Source: Clostridia bacterium (GTDB lineage Bacteria; Bacillota; Clostridia; Oscillospirales; CAG-272). Taken from it: a stretch of DNA of 64,000 nucleotides. Under the pieces are notes generated by a model. That model saw only the letters and a list, made by a program, of their open reading frames with translations. It searched no databases and was not told where the DNA came from. The stretch covers positions 43,631 to 107,630 of the forward strand of contig JAFUQP010000028.1 in NCBI GenBank assembly GCA_017472305.1, read 5' to 3'. Shown here in pieces: positions 49,931 to 60,169 of the stretch. A program made the position numbers and the translations under genes. Numbering within the stretch: position 1 is the first letter of the stretch; each line of letters starts with the position of its first letter.

Positions 49931-52561
49931 ATGAGAAAAGAGCTTGCAAAGAACTACGCCCCGAAGGAGTTCGAGGGCAGAATTTACGAGGATTGGTGCA
50001 ATAAGGGCTACTTCAAGCCCGACACCGACGAAAAAAAGAAGCCGTTCTCGATAGTTATCCCCCCGCCAAACGTAACGGGACAGCTTCATATGGGACACGC
50101 GCTTGACGAAACGCTTCAGGACGTGCTCGTCAGAACAAAGCGTATGCAGGGCTATTCCACCCTCTGGGTGCCCGGCACCGACCACGCGGGAATTGCTACG
50201 CAGATTAAGGTTGAGGAGAGGCTTCGCGTTGACGAGGGGCTCTCGCGCTACGACCTCGGCAGAGATAAATTTCTCGAGAGAGTCTGGGCTTGGAAGGACT
50301 CTTATGAGGAGAGGATTACAGGTCAGCTTAAGAAGCTCGGCGCTTCCTGCGACTGGTCGCGCCAGAGATTTACTATGGACGAGGGCTGCTCAAGAGCAGT
50401 TCGCGAGGTGTTCGTAAACCTCTACGACAAGGGCCTCATTTACAGAGGTCACAGAATTATCAACTGGTGCCCGAGATGCCTTACCGCGCTCTCCGACACA
50501 GAGGTTGAATACAAGGACCAGCCCGGCTTCTTCTGGCACATAAAGTACCCGATTAAGGGCGAGGAGGGCTACGTTGAGATAGCTACCACCCGTCCCGAAA
50601 CTATGTTCGGCGACACCGCCGTTGCGGTTAACCCCGAGGACGAGGCGACAAAGCACCTTATCGGCAAGACGCTTATTCTCCCGATTGTCGGCAGAGAAAT
50701 TCCCGTAATTGCCGACGACTACGTTGAGATTGGCTTCGGTACAGGCTGCGTTAAGATTACCCCCGCCCACGACCCCAACGACTTCCTCGTAGGTCAGCGT
50801 CACAACCTCGAACAGATTAAGGTTATGAACGACGATGCGACTATGAACGCATACGCAGGCAAGTACGAGGGTATGGACAGATACGCCTGCCGTAAAGCAC
50901 TCGTTGCAGACCTTGAGGCAGAAGGATATCTTGTCAAGACCGAGCCCCACGACCACAACGTTGGCACCTGCTACCGTTGCGGCACTACCGTTGAGCCTCT
51001 TACGAGCGACCAGTGGTTCGTTAAGATGAAGCCTCTTGCAGAGCCTGCTATCAAGGCGGTTGAGTCGGGCGATATCCGCTTCGTTCCCGAGAGATTCTCG
51101 AAGAACTACTTCAACTGGATGAACAACATTCTCGACTGGTGCATTTCCCGTCAGCTCTGGTGGGGACACAGAATTCCCGCCTTCTACTGTGACGCGTGCG
51201 GCAATATGGAGGTATCCAAGACCGACCTTGAGATATGCCCGAAGTGCGGAGGTGTGCTCCGTCAGGAGGAGGACGTCCTTGACACCTGGTTCTCCTCGGC
51301 GCTCTGGCCCTTCTCTACCCTCGGCTGGCCCGACAAAACCGCCGACCTTGAAAGATACTACCCCACAGACACCCTCGTTACGGGCTACGATATTATCACC
51401 TTCTGGGTTTCGCGTATGATATTCTCGGGACTTGAGCATATGGATATGAAGCCCTTCTCCACCGTATTTATCCACGGACTCGTGCGTGACGCGCAGGGCA
51501 GAAAGATGTCGAAGTCGCTCGGCAACGGCATTGACCCCTTGAAGGTTATCGAGGAGTACGGCGCAGACGCGCTCCGCTTTGCCCTTGCTACGGGTAACGC
51601 GCCCGGTAACGATATGCGCTTCTCCGACGAGAAAATCGAGTCGGCAAGAAACTTCGCCAACAAGCTCTGGAACGCATCTCGCTTCCTTCTTATGAACCTT
51701 ACCGAGGAGGACGGAGAGCTTCTTAAGTCGCCTTCCGACTCCGAGCTTGCAATCGAGGATAAGTGGATTCTCTCGAAGCTCAACACCCTTGTTAAGACCG
51801 TAAGCGAGAATATCGACAACTACGAGCTGGGCGTTGCGCTCGCGGAGATTTATTCCTTCACCTGGGACACATTCTGCGACTGGTATATCGAGATGGCAAA
51901 GAGCCGTATATTTGAGGGCGGCGCTCCCGCACTCACCGCAAAGCGCGTGCTGGTCAAGGTTCTTACCGGAATTCTCAAGCTTCTTCACCCCTATATGCCC
52001 TTTATCACCGAGGAAATATATCAGGCTCTTCCCCACGAGTCGGAGTCGATTATGATTTCCGACTACCCCGTCTTTGACGCGGCTCTTGACTATGCCGAGG
52101 AGTGCCTCGACGTTGAGAGAATTATCGGCACGGTTACTGCTATCAGAGCAAGGCGCGCCGAGATGAACGTTCCCCCCTCGAAGAAGGCAAAGCTCTACGC
52201 GGTTACAAAATACGAAGACACCTTCAAGAGAGCCGAGAAGATTCTCGTCAAGCTTGCCTCGGTTTCCGAGCTTATTATTACCGACTCCTACGACACCGAC
52301 GACACGGTTATGATTGCAACCGACGCGGGCAGACTCTATATTCCTCTTTCGGAGGTTATCGACTTCGAGAAGGAGAGAGCGCGCCTTAGCGCCGAGATGA
52401 AGAAGAACGACGCGGAGATTGAGAGAATTGAGAAGAAGCTTTCAAACGAGGGCTTCGTATCGAAGGCGCCCGCGGCGGTTATCGACGGCGAGCGTGCAAA
52501 GCTTAAGAAGTACCTCGAGGTAAGAGAGTCGCTCACAGCGGCGCTCGAGAGGCTTAAGTAA
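49931..52561 (+). CDS. valS: Valyl-tRNA synthetase
   Basis: An 876-residue class I aminoacyl-tRNA synthetase charging tRNA-Val. The HIGH-type motif is [15 protein letters not shown], the KMSKS motif is [14 protein letters not shown], and the editing domain includes [17 protein letters not shown]-terminal coiled coil ([24 protein letters not shown]) is typical for ValRS. The ATG at 49931 has AAAGGACG upstream; the frame upstream to a TTG at 49913 is less likely. It is controlled by the T-box leader, and its stop overlaps the next gene (TAATG). Confidence 0.96.
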   Translation: MRKELAKNYAPKEFEGRIYEDWCNKGYFKPDTDEKKKPFSIVIPPPNVTGQLHMGHALDETLQDVLVRTKRMQGYSTLWVPGTDHAGIATQIKVEERLRVDEGLSRYDLGRDKFLERVWAWKDSYEERITGQLKKLGASCDWSRQRFTMDEGCSRAVREVFVNLYDKGLIYRGHRIINWCPRCLTALSDTEVEYKDQPGFFWHIKYPIKGEEGYVEIATTRPETMFGDTAVAVNPEDEATKHLIGKTLILPIVGREIPVIADDYVEIGFGTGCVKITPAHDPNDFLVGQRHNLEQIKVMNDDATMNAYAGKYEGMDRYACRKALVADLEAEGYLVKTEPHDHNVGTCYRCGTTVEPLTSDQWFVKMKPLAEPAIKAVESGDIRFVPERFSKNYFNWMNNILDWCISRQLWWGHRIPAFYCDACGNMEVSKTDLEICPKCGGVLRQEEDVLDTWFSSALWPFSTLGWPDKTADLERYYPTDTLVTGYDIITFWVSRMIFSGLEHMDMKPFSTVFIHGLVRDAQGRKMSKSLGNGIDPLKVIEEYGADALRFALATGNAPGNDMRFSDEKIESARNFANKLWNASRFLLMNLTEEDGELLKSPSDSELAIEDKWILSKLNTLVKTVSENIDNYELGVALAEIYSFTWDTFCDWYIEMAKSRIFEGGAPALTAKRVLVKVLTGILKLLHPYMPFITEEIYQALPHESESIMISDYPVFDAALDYAEECLDVERIIGTVTAIRARRAEMNVPPSKKAKLYAVTKYEDTFKRAEKILVKLASVSELIITDSYDTDDTVMIATDAGRLYIPLSEVIDFEKERARLSAEMKKNDAEIERIEKKLSNEGFVSKAPAAVIDGERAKLKKYLEVRESLTAALERLK

Positions 52562-53457
52562 TGGAATACAAGGTAATCCCCGACGGGGAAAACACCGTAA
52601 TATACTCGGGCTACTATGAGGACACGGAGGCAATCTGTGACCTTACTGTGCCCGAGGGCTTCGTCGAGATTTCCGAGAACGCCTTCCGCGATTTTGAAAA
52701 TCTTAAGACAGTGAGCCTTCCGCGCTCACTCAAAAGAATAGGCTCGTCGGCTTTCTCGGGCTGTAAAAACTTGAAGAGCGTACGCTTTTCCTTCGGTCTT
52801 GAGGAGATACTCGACGAGGCGTTCTCGTCCTGCCCCTCGCTTACCGAGGCGATAATCCCCGACAGTGTAAAGAGAATCGGCGAGGGTGCTTTTGAGGGCT
52901 GCGCCTCTCTTACGCGCCTTAAGCTCTCGGAGTCGCTCGTAATGATAGGCGCGTCGGCGTTTGCCTTCTGCTTCAACCTGACGTCTGTGACTATTCCCGA
53001 CAGCTGCGTGCTGGTTGAGTTCTCGGCGTTCTCGTCCTGCTTCTCTCTTGAGGAGGTGAAGCTCTCGGACAATATGGGACTGATAGACACCTCGACCTTC
53101 GAGGGCTGTAGGTCGCTTAAGGTCGTCGATATGCCAACTAAACTTGTCAAAATTGGCGAGCGAGCCTTCAAGGGCTGCTCGTCGCTCGTGTCGCTTATCC
53201 TTCCCTCGAGGTGCGAGGTTATAGGCTTCGACGCCTTTGCCGACTGCTCCTCGCTCAGAAGAATTGCGATACCGAGGGGTATGCGTGAGATTGAGGAGCT
53301 AGAAGTCTTTGGCGGTTGCGACTCGCTTGCCGAGATATCCTACGGCGGCGACCGCGAGGGCTGGGAATACCTCACGCGAGGCAAATCGCTGACGGTTGAG
53401 CGCAGCGACCTTTCGCACTTCTCACCCAAAATATACTTTATGGATTTGAAGATATGA
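52561..53457 (+). CDS. BspA-type leucine-rich repeat protein
   Basis: A 298-residue protein made of about nine tandem BspA/LRR_5-type repeats (core pattern FEGCxSLxxxxLPxSxxxIGxxAF), for example near residues 25-47, 48-70, 71-93, 94-116. There is no signal peptide, so it is intracellular, whereas many BspA relatives are surface proteins. It starts at an ATG overlapping the valS stop and ends overlapping the next gene (ATGA), so it is translated with valS and the HAD gene. The function is unknown; protein-protein interaction is likely. Confidence 0.85.
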   Translation: MEYKVIPDGENTVIYSGYYEDTEAICDLTVPEGFVEISENAFRDFENLKTVSLPRSLKRIGSSAFSGCKNLKSVRFSFGLEEILDEAFSSCPSLTEAIIPDSVKRIGEGAFEGCASLTRLKLSESLVMIGASAFAFCFNLTSVTIPDSCVLVEFSAFSSCFSLEEVKLSDNMGLIDTSTFEGCRSLKVVDMPTKLVKIGERAFKGCSSLVSLILPSRCEVIGFDAFADCSSLRRIAIPRGMREIEELEVFGGCDSLAEISYGGDREGWEYLTRGKSLTVERSDLSHFSPKIYFMDLKI

Positions 53458-54113
53458 AATACAAATGTCTGGTGCTCGACCACGACGACACCGTGGTGAA
53501 CAGCACCGCAACAATTCACTACCCCTGCTTTGTTGAATATCTCGAAAAATACCGACCCGAGCTTGCCAAGAATTACACCCTTGAGGACTACTTTATAAAA
53601 AACTTTCACCCGGGTATTCTCTCGCTGCTTCGCGACGAGGTAGGGCTCTCCCCCGAGGAGGTTCTGCACGAGGAGAAATACTGGTCGGAGTACGTAAAGA
53701 ATCATATTCCCCTCTCCTACGCGGGCATTGGCGAAATTATCGCCGAGTTCAGACGGCAAGGCGGCATTATAGCGGTTGACAGTCACTCCTACAGCGAGTA
53801 CATTATCCGCGATTACAAGCACAACAGGCTCCCCGCTCCCGACGTAATCTACGGCTGGGACCTTCCCAAGGAGCAGCGCAAGCCCGCCCCCGACACGCTT
53901 TTTATGCTTATGGAGAAATACTCGCTTTCGCCCTCCGAAATTCTCGTCGTTGACGACCTGAAGCCGGGGTACGATATGGCAAGGGGTGCCGGCGTGGACT
54001 TTGCGGCGGCAGGCTGGGCGTACGACGTCAGAGAAATCTCGGAGTTTATGAAAAAGAACTGCGACTATTACCTTGCGAGTGTAGAGGAGCTTTCTTCGCT
54101 TCTCTTTGACTGA
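53454..54113 (+). CDS. HAD-superfamily hydrolase
   Basis: A 219-residue phosphatase-like protein: motif I CLVLDHDDTVVNSTATIHY, motif II GGIIAVDSHSYS, motif III lysine in EQRKPAPDTLFML, and motif IV ILVVDDLKPGYDMARGAG. Motif I carries DHDDT rather than the usual DxDGT, a variant found in some HAD phosphatases. A small cap domain lies between. It overlaps the LRR gene by ATGA. The substrate is unknown. Confidence 0.83.
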   Translation: MKYKCLVLDHDDTVVNSTATIHYPCFVEYLEKYRPELAKNYTLEDYFIKNFHPGILSLLRDEVGLSPEEVLHEEKYWSEYVKNHIPLSYAGIGEIIAEFRRQGGIIAVDSHSYSEYIIRDYKHNRLPAPDVIYGWDLPKEQRKPAPDTLFMLMEKYSLSPSEILVVDDLKPGYDMARGAGVDFAAAGWAYDVREISEFMKKNCDYYLASVEELSSLLFD

Positions 54114-54185
54114 TTGGGACGTCGGAAACAAATATGCCTCTTTTCCGTATAATGAGAAAAGTATTGCGAGGAAACGGAGATTATT

Positions 54186-55118
54186 ATGGCTGAACTGAAT
54201 TTAAGTGAGCTTCTGTTAAGGCTGGAGTCCCCCGAGGCGGCAATCCTTGCCGACGAGAGAAGCTACTCTGAGAGAATTTGTGAGATTGCCGAGACTGTTG
54301 TGGACGACAAGGCTATTCGACTTGTGCTTCTTGCAGGGCCGTCCGGCTCGGGTAAAACCACCACCGCAAACCTTATCGCAGACGCGGTAAGGGCGCTTGG
54401 AGAAGATGCGCTCGTCGTATCGCTCGACGACTTCTACCGCGCGCAGGACGACGAAAATTATCCGCGCACCCCCGACGGCAAGCTCGACTACGAGAGCCCC
54501 GAGGCGCTTGATTTATGTAAGCTTTCGTTTACATTATCGCGTGTTGTGGCAGGCGAGAGCTTTGAAGTGCCGAAATACGACTTCAAGATAGGCGCTCCGA
54601 CCGAGCTGCGTAAATATCCGCCTATGCCCGACGGCTGCGTAATAATTGAGGGACTTCACGCGCTCAATCCGAAAATTTCCGCTTCACTCCCAAGAGAGCA
54701 GATACTCAAGACCTTCGTCAGCGTTTCAACCAATATAAACGAGGGCGAGGAGAGAATTATCTCGGGCAGAAAAATCAGATTTGTAAGACGCCTTGTACGC
54801 GACAGCATATACAGAGGCTCTGACGCGGAAAGAACGCTTTCGCTCTGGCGCGAGGTGCTTGCCGCAGAGGACGTGTATCTCTACCCCTACAAGTCGAGCG
54901 CCGACCTCGCCTTCAACACCTTCCACTCCTTTGAGCTTTCGGTGCTCCGTGACTATGCGCTCTCGCTTATCACAGAGGAAATTGCCGAGCGCGAGCCTTA
55001 TGCTAAAACCGTCAGAGAGGCTCTGAAGAAAATTCCGTCAATCAAGGAGCAGCTAGTTCCCGACACCTCGCTTATCCGCGAGTTTATCCCCGGGGGAAAA
55101 TACGAAGCGCTATATTAA
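54186..55118 (+). CDS. Uridine kinase-family P-loop protein
   Basis: A 310-residue P-loop kinase. The Walker A is LLAGPSGSGKTTTANLIAD, the family motifs SLDDFYRAQDDENYPRTPDG and EVPKYDFKIG follow, and FVRRLVRDSIYRGSDAERTL resembles the C-terminal part of uridine/cytidine kinases. An extra N-terminal 50 residues precede the P-loop. It probably phosphorylates a nucleoside, but this longer subfamily is less well characterised than Udk. It is 72 bp after the HAD gene and ends a plus-strand run. Confidence 0.78.
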   Translation: MAELNLSELLLRLESPEAAILADERSYSERICEIAETVVDDKAIRLVLLAGPSGSGKTTTANLIADAVRALGEDALVVSLDDFYRAQDDENYPRTPDGKLDYESPEALDLCKLSFTLSRVVAGESFEVPKYDFKIGAPTELRKYPPMPDGCVIIEGLHALNPKISASLPREQILKTFVSVSTNINEGEERIISGRKIRFVRRLVRDSIYRGSDAERTLSLWREVLAAEDVYLYPYKSSADLAFNTFHSFELSVLRDYALSLITEEIAEREPYAKTVREALKKIPSIKEQLVPDTSLIREFIPGGKYEALY

Positions 55119-55208
55119 CGAAAAAAGAGCGGAGCAAAACCCGACACATCATTGATAATAAGTTGCTTTCAGATATGCAATCTGCAGAAGCGTTATCAAG
55201 ACATATTT

Positions 55209-55251
55209 TTTGGCAGGTCAAATTCCTTCAATAGGTTTTTTGCCTGCCAAA
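55209..55251 (+). terminator. Terminator after the kinase gene
   Basis: TTTGGCAGG (55209-55217) and CCTGCCAAA (55243-55251) form a 9-bp stem followed by TCTTTTTTG. The remaining sequence between the kinase and lipoprotein genes (336 bp in total) is AT-rich and otherwise featureless apart from the promoter at 55357. Confidence 0.6.
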
Positions 55252-55356
55252 TCTTTTTTGTTATCTTATTTCAGATTTAGAATTTCACTGTTTTCCTTAT
55301 TTTAACAGTCTTTTTTTCGATTGTTAAATTTTTTCGGTTTTTTTGTTTCTTTAGTA

Positions 55357-55385
55357 TTGAAAAGTAGCGAGTTGGGTGCTATAAT
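55357..55385 (+). promoter_or_regulatory. Promoter of the lipoprotein gene
   Basis: -35 TTGAAA (55357-55362), 17-bp spacer, -10 TATAAT (55380-55385). Confidence 0.7.
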
Positions 55386-55440
55386 TATAAATAAGTTAAA
55401 TCGGGAAACCGAGAACATTTTTTTAAGGAGAATGCATTTA

Positions 55441-55458
55441 ATGCAGAAAGAGAAATGA
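55441..55458 (+). CDS. Five-codon mini-ORF overlapping the lipoprotein start
   Basis: ATG at 55441 encodes MQKEK and its TGA (55456-55458) overlaps the lipoprotein ATG at 55455 as ATGA. The best ribosome binding site (AAGGAG near 55424) serves this mini-frame, so the lipoprotein may be translated by coupling. Confidence 0.35.
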   Translation: MQKEK

Positions 55459-57467
55459 AAAAGCTACTTATTTTACTAATGGCATTGCTCACGCTTCTCT
55501 CGCTCGTTGCCTGCGGCGGCGATGAGGGTGACGGCGGCGACGGCGGACACACCCACAATTTTGACAAGTATCTCGGACAGGTTAGCGCTACCTGCACGAC
55601 CGAGAGCTACCATCGCTACGTATGCTCTTGCGGAGAGGAGAACCACATAACCGTAGCGCCTGCTCCCGGACACGACTTTAATGGTTCGTGGACTCTCGAA
55701 GCAGCGCCTACTCTCACCGCGACAGGCCTTCTTAAGACAAAATGTATGCGCTGTCAGGAAGAAAAGGAGCAGGTGCTCCCCGCTCTCAACGAAACCGACT
55801 ATCAGTATACCCCTGCCTCGGGAGTAACCTGTACCACTCCCACCTCGCAAGCAATCGACCGCTACAAGTACACCTTTAACGGCAGAGAGTACGATTTCAC
55901 AGTGCAGCTCGAGGTTCCCGAGCACGACTATCAGCCCGACCCGAACGAGTACTATTACATTGAGCGTTGCAAAAGCTGCGGTAACGCAAAGGAAGGCACC
56001 GAGCGCCTTCACGAATACGTGCTTGACGACTACAAGGCTGTCTGCTCTGTCTGTGAACACGAGAGCGGACGAGAGGTATTCAAGGTCACCGCAACCGAAG
56101 GCACAACCCTCGTCGGCACACTGAGCCTCGGCGTGGGAAGCGAAAGACTCTACTTTGACGAGCCTGTGACCGAGCTGTTCGTGTTCGATAACACCTACGT
56201 TATCGCTAAGGCTCCCACGGGTACCTACTACGATGGCGTTGATATGTGGTACTACACCAACGATAACGGAACAGGCACCTACTCCGACTGGTCCGAGGAA
56301 TATGACTTCCAGATTTGGTGCGACTACTCGGTACACGCCAAGATGGACAAGAAGCAGGCGCGGATTTCGGTTCAGTGGTCATACGGACTTGAGGATTCCG
56401 AGGGCAACACGGTTTCTCCCGAAACCACAGATGGCAGCTACAGCTACTACGACGTAAATCTCGGTGACACCTACACTCTCGTCCCCGGTGAGAACACCGA
56501 AACCACCGTATTCCTCGGCTGGGAAAGGGGTGTCGACGACTCCGCGGAGCTCTTCACAAATGGCGAAATAGTTATTACCGAGGGCACGACGGACAGCGTG
56601 CTCGACAACAACAAATTCCTTGTAGTAACGAGCAGCCTTACAAGCCTTCTTCCCAGCTCCTTGTATCACGACTACATACTCGTTTCGGGCTATCTCTACG
56701 ACCCCGCAACCTTGACCGTAACGAAGTACGATACTCCTACAAGACTTCCGCTCAACTCGGCTGGCAATATGGATATTCAATTCGTCAGCTACTACACCGA
56801 AGAGAACGCGCTCTACGTTAAGAACGTTAACGAGGACGGCGACGTCCTTGCGCGCGGACTTTACTACTCTGATTTCGGTGGAAACTATTACTGTCTCACC
56901 GACCCTCAGCTCGACTTCCGCAGAATTAATTACACTGTATCGCCCGAGAACGTTTTGGTAGACGGCGTAGAATACTGCGAGTTTAAATTCAGTGCATCAG
57001 GCGGCCGGCACACAAATCTCGACCTCTATTGGGGCAAGAACGCGGCTTGGATGTATCAGGGACACAATCTTGCATCGGCACAGTTCTATAAGGCGGCAGG
57101 TCCCGAGGACTACCTTGACGTATCGGATATTTCGGTACACATCATAGAAACCAATATGAGAAAGCTCTCTACAATCACGGTAAGCCTTAATTCTCTTCCC
57201 ACCGAGGAGGAGCTCATAGCTTACTACGTAGCCTTTATGAACGAGTATATGAGCTACAACGGAATGAATCTCTACACCGGAAGGCCCTGCACAAGCATTT
57301 TCAAGCTTTCCGCTACGGGCGTTAACAGTCATGCAAGGAGCATTTATAACGGCAATAGCAAGCTCTATATGTGGCTCACAAATTACTACTGCTGCGAGCT
57401 TAACTTCTCTCTTGACACCTCCGCATCAGCACTTGTAATTACTCTTGAAGAGGTTTACAAGAACTGA
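55455..57467 (+). CDS. Large secreted lipoprotein of unknown function
   Basis: A 670-residue surface lipoprotein: the signal peptide MKKLLILLMALLTLLSLVAC ends in a lipobox with Cys20, then an acidic-glycine linker. The first 200 residues contain four CxxC pairs (YVCSCGEEN, TKCMRCQEE, ERCKSCGNA, AVCSVCEHE) in repeated units of about 45 residues, as often seen in clostridial cell-surface proteins. The rest (200-670) is beta-rich and aromatic, with no domain that I recognise. It is monocistronic, with its own promoter and terminator. Confidence 0.8.
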   Translation: MKKLLILLMALLTLLSLVACGGDEGDGGDGGHTHNFDKYLGQVSATCTTESYHRYVCSCGEENHITVAPAPGHDFNGSWTLEAAPTLTATGLLKTKCMRCQEEKEQVLPALNETDYQYTPASGVTCTTPTSQAIDRYKYTFNGREYDFTVQLEVPEHDYQPDPNEYYYIERCKSCGNAKEGTERLHEYVLDDYKAVCSVCEHESGREVFKVTATEGTTLVGTLSLGVGSERLYFDEPVTELFVFDNTYVIAKAPTGTYYDGVDMWYYTNDNGTGTYSDWSEEYDFQIWCDYSVHAKMDKKQARISVQWSYGLEDSEGNTVSPETTDGSYSYYDVNLGDTYTLVPGENTETTVFLGWERGVDDSAELFTNGEIVITEGTTDSVLDNNKFLVVTSSLTSLLPSSLYHDYILVSGYLYDPATLTVTKYDTPTRLPLNSAGNMDIQFVSYYTEENALYVKNVNEDGDVLARGLYYSDFGGNYYCLTDPQLDFRRINYTVSPENVLVDGVEYCEFKFSASGGRHTNLDLYWGKNAAWMYQGHNLASAQFYKAAGPEDYLDVSDISVHIIETNMRKLSTITVSLNSLPTEEELIAYYVAFMNEYMSYNGMNLYTGRPCTSIFKLSATGVNSHARSIYNGNSKLYMWLTNYYCCELNFSLDTSASALVITLEEVYKN

Positions 57468-57481
57468 TAAATTCACTTTAA

Positions 57482-57511
57482 AGGGCGTAAGCACCGATTG
57501 GTGCTTACGCC
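57482..57511 (+). terminator. Terminator of the lipoprotein gene
   Basis: GGGCGTAAGCACC (57482-57494) and its perfect complement (57499-57511) with a GATT loop, followed by TTGTTTTTTTG. Confidence 0.8.
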
Positions 57512-57640
57512 CTTGTTTTTTTGTTTGGGATTTCTTAAAGTCGCAAAACCAATAAGCCAAAACAGTTGTCTTATAAGGTTTGTCACCTTATTTTGCAAAG
57601 CATAGTTTGCATTTTGAGCCTAAATTCTGTCAGAAAGAGT

Positions 57641-60169
57641 TCAGACGGATATATTGCGGCTTTCGTGACAGGTGAAATAAATTATCTGCATATTTTCAGA
57701 AAGCTTCTGTAGAAGCTTTGATACCCTTCTCATTTTCTCAGAGTCAAGCCCCGTGAAGGGGTCGTCAAGTATGCAGAAAACCTCGCCGCCCTTGTAGATA
57801 TTCTTCATAAGCGCAAGACGGTAGCAGAGCATACAGATTGCGTTTTCGCCTGTGCTTAAGTGCTTCTCGCTGTGGAGAGCGCCGCCTCGCTCGAGCTTCA
57901 GCTCATAATCCGCAGTCAGCGTGACAGACTCGCCTATAGCCTCCGAAAGCGGAAGAATATACTCCTTAAAGCTATCCGAAAGAGGCTTCACGTATCGCTC
58001 CTTTAGCTGTGCGTCTGCTCGCTCTACGAGCTTTTTCGTTTCGGTGAGAAGCTTATAGGTCTTTTTGTACTCAACAAGGCGCGCCCTTGCTTCCTCGCAC
58101 TCGCACTCGAGTCTTTCGAGCCTCTCGACAGAGGATTCGTAGCGTTCAATCTCACCCTCAAGTTGACTTTTTGCACGCTCGAGCGCCGTGCGCTTATCGG
58201 CAAGAGCCTCTACGCTCTCAAATTCAAGCTCGGCAGGTCGCCCGTCGGTCAGCCCCTTCTCACGCTTAAAGTCCTCGAGCGCGGCAGAAGCCTCGGAAAT
58301 CTCGCCCTGTAGCCTTTTGAAGTCAGCAATATCAGTCAGAATTTTCGCATAATCGCCAGACCTTTTTCCATAGCGCGCTTCAAACTCCGAGAGTGTCCGC
58401 TCAAGCTCCGAAAGCTCCAAATCAAGGCTCTCGCCCTCGCGCTTTCCGTCGCTTGCTCTTGCAGAAAGGCTTAAATATGCCTCTATGTTCCGTCGAAGAC
58501 TGTCAAGGCTCCTTCTCGGGCTCTCCGAGGATTGTCCGTAGCGGTCAAAGTAGCTAGAAAGCTCCGTGAAAATCGCCCGCCGACTGTCTTTATTGCTCTG
58601 CCTTTCCCTCTCGGCACTTTCTGCCTCTGCCTTCAGCTCGCCAAAGCGGCAAAGTCCGTCGCAGAACGCCTTGTAATTGTATGGAATACCCGCATCACTG
58701 CTGTAGCCGTACTCAAAGAGCACCGCGTTTATCCGTCTTTCGTATTCGCGAAGCCTCTCGCTCTTTTCGAATAGCTCAGTTGAATACCGCGAGGGAGCAG
58801 TGCCGACCCTCGGTGTCAGTGCCATTCCTATAGCGGCAATCACAGCGCCCACTGCCATAACCACGGCACCTATCGCGGCATTTATAAAGCAGAGTCCGAC
58901 GCCGGAAAGAAGCACCAGCGCGGCTATTATATAAAATGCAAAATTCTTCCGCCGCGGCTCGCTTGCCCGAAAGCTTGAATACTGCTGTGCGGCATTAACC
59001 TCTAAAGAGAGGCTCTTGTAGTCCGAGTAGGCTCTCTCCAGCTCTGCAAGGCGCTCCTCTCTCGGCTCTCTGCCCGAGAACTTTTTGAAGAGCGCTTCCG
59101 CGTCGGGCGTACGCCCTCTGCCCTCGGTGTCCGAAAGCCTATAGCCGAGCCTCTCATATTCCGAAATTTTTTCCTCGACCCTGTGAAGCTCGCACTCGCT
59201 CGGCACGCCCTCGGAAAAGAGTCTTTCCAGTCTGTCAAGGCGCAAGAGGTCGTCGCCGGTCAGCGCCTTACCCTCTTTTTTAGCTATCAGTCCGCTTTTT
59301 CTTATAATTGCCTCTCGAACGTCTATAGCCTCCCCCTCGGTAGGCATACCGTAGGGGTAACGCTCGGAAATCGCCGCAAGCTCGGCTTCCTTGTCCTTAA
59401 TTTTCCTTGCATCTCTTTCGTACTGCTGATAGTACGCGAGGCGAGTGCTTGCATTCTGTGCCGCGACGGAGAGGCGGTTATTCTCCTCGAGGCGCTCTCG
59501 AATATCCGAAAGCTCCCCGTATTTTCTCGGGAGCGAATCACGCACCGTCCGAAGGTCGTATATTGCGTCTTGGTATTCTTTGATTTTATCCTCGGTAAGC
59601 GAGATTCTGGCATCTGCCTTCTTCTGCTTTTTGTATTTCTTTGCCGCCTCGTCAAGGATAGCTATTGCCTTTGTGAAGGAGGCTTCCTCACCGTCACCGA
59701 CACCGCCGAGAAGTCGGTTAACCGTATCGGTCGTGCCTATCTCCGCATCCTCGCTCTTAACGAAGGCGACACGCTCAAAGGAGCGCCTGTCAAGCCCCAG
59801 CACACGCTCACCGATATTCTCACCAAGCGCCTCTGTCGGCACTCCGCCCCTCGTTACCTCCAGAGTGTCCTCGGTTTCGCTCTTCTCACCGAAAAAGCGT
59901 GTAATCTTATACTCCGCGCCCTCGAATTCAATTGTCAGACTGCCGCCGTATCTTCCGCCGCCGAAAGGGAAATATTTCTGTCTGTCGGTAAACTCCTTGG
60001 TGCTTTTCTTATATCCGTCAAGCCCGTAGAGCATTGCCTTGATAAAGGCGGAGAGGGTAGTCTTGCCAAAGCCGTTCTCCCCGTTTATTACGGTCAGCCC
60101 GCGCCGAAAATCAAACCTACGCTCCGAAAGCTTTCCGAAGCTCTCTATGTAGCAGGATATCAGCCTCAT
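57641..60169 (-). CDS. YhaN/SbcC-like SMC-type ATPase with membrane segments
   Basis: An 842-residue ABC/SMC-type ATPase: Walker A INGENGFGKTTLSAFIK at residues 28-44, the signature loop LSTGENAICMLCYRLAL, and Walker B VFCILDDPFTGLD near the C-terminus, with long coiled coils between. Unlike SbcC, the middle holds a two-segment hydrophobic region (FAFYIIAALVLLSGVGLCFI; GAVVMAVGAVIAAIGMAL near 415-460), as in YhaN of Bacillus. It overlaps the nuclease gene (ATGA) and probably forms a DNA-end or protein-processing nuclease complex with it at the membrane. Confidence 0.82.
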   Translation of the reverse strand: MRLISCYIESFGKLSERRFDFRRGLTVINGENGFGKTTLSAFIKAMLYGLDGYKKSTKEFTDRQKYFPFGGGRYGGSLTIEFEGAEYKITRFFGEKSETEDTLEVTRGGVPTEALGENIGERVLGLDRRSFERVAFVKSEDAEIGTTDTVNRLLGGVGDGEEASFTKAIAILDEAAKKYKKQKKADARISLTEDKIKEYQDAIYDLRTVRDSLPRKYGELSDIRERLEENNRLSVAAQNASTRLAYYQQYERDARKIKDKEAELAAISERYPYGMPTEGEAIDVREAIIRKSGLIAKKEGKALTGDDLLRLDRLERLFSEGVPSECELHRVEEKISEYERLGYRLSDTEGRGRTPDAEALFKKFSGREPREERLAELERAYSDYKSLSLEVNAAQQYSSFRASEPRRKNFAFYIIAALVLLSGVGLCFINAAIGAVVMAVGAVIAAIGMALTPRVGTAPSRYSTELFEKSERLREYERRINAVLFEYGYSSDAGIPYNYKAFCDGLCRFGELKAEAESAERERQSNKDSRRAIFTELSSYFDRYGQSSESPRRSLDSLRRNIEAYLSLSARASDGKREGESLDLELSELERTLSEFEARYGKRSGDYAKILTDIADFKRLQGEISEASAALEDFKREKGLTDGRPAELEFESVEALADKRTALERAKSQLEGEIERYESSVERLERLECECEEARARLVEYKKTYKLLTETKKLVERADAQLKERYVKPLSDSFKEYILPLSEAIGESVTLTADYELKLERGGALHSEKHLSTGENAICMLCYRLALMKNIYKGGEVFCILDDPFTGLDSEKMRRVSKLLQKLSENMQIIYFTCHESRNISV

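Noticed and set aside
50390-52036. 548-residue minus-strand frame inside valS
   Set aside because: It is entirely opposite conserved ValRS motifs and has no ribosome binding site.
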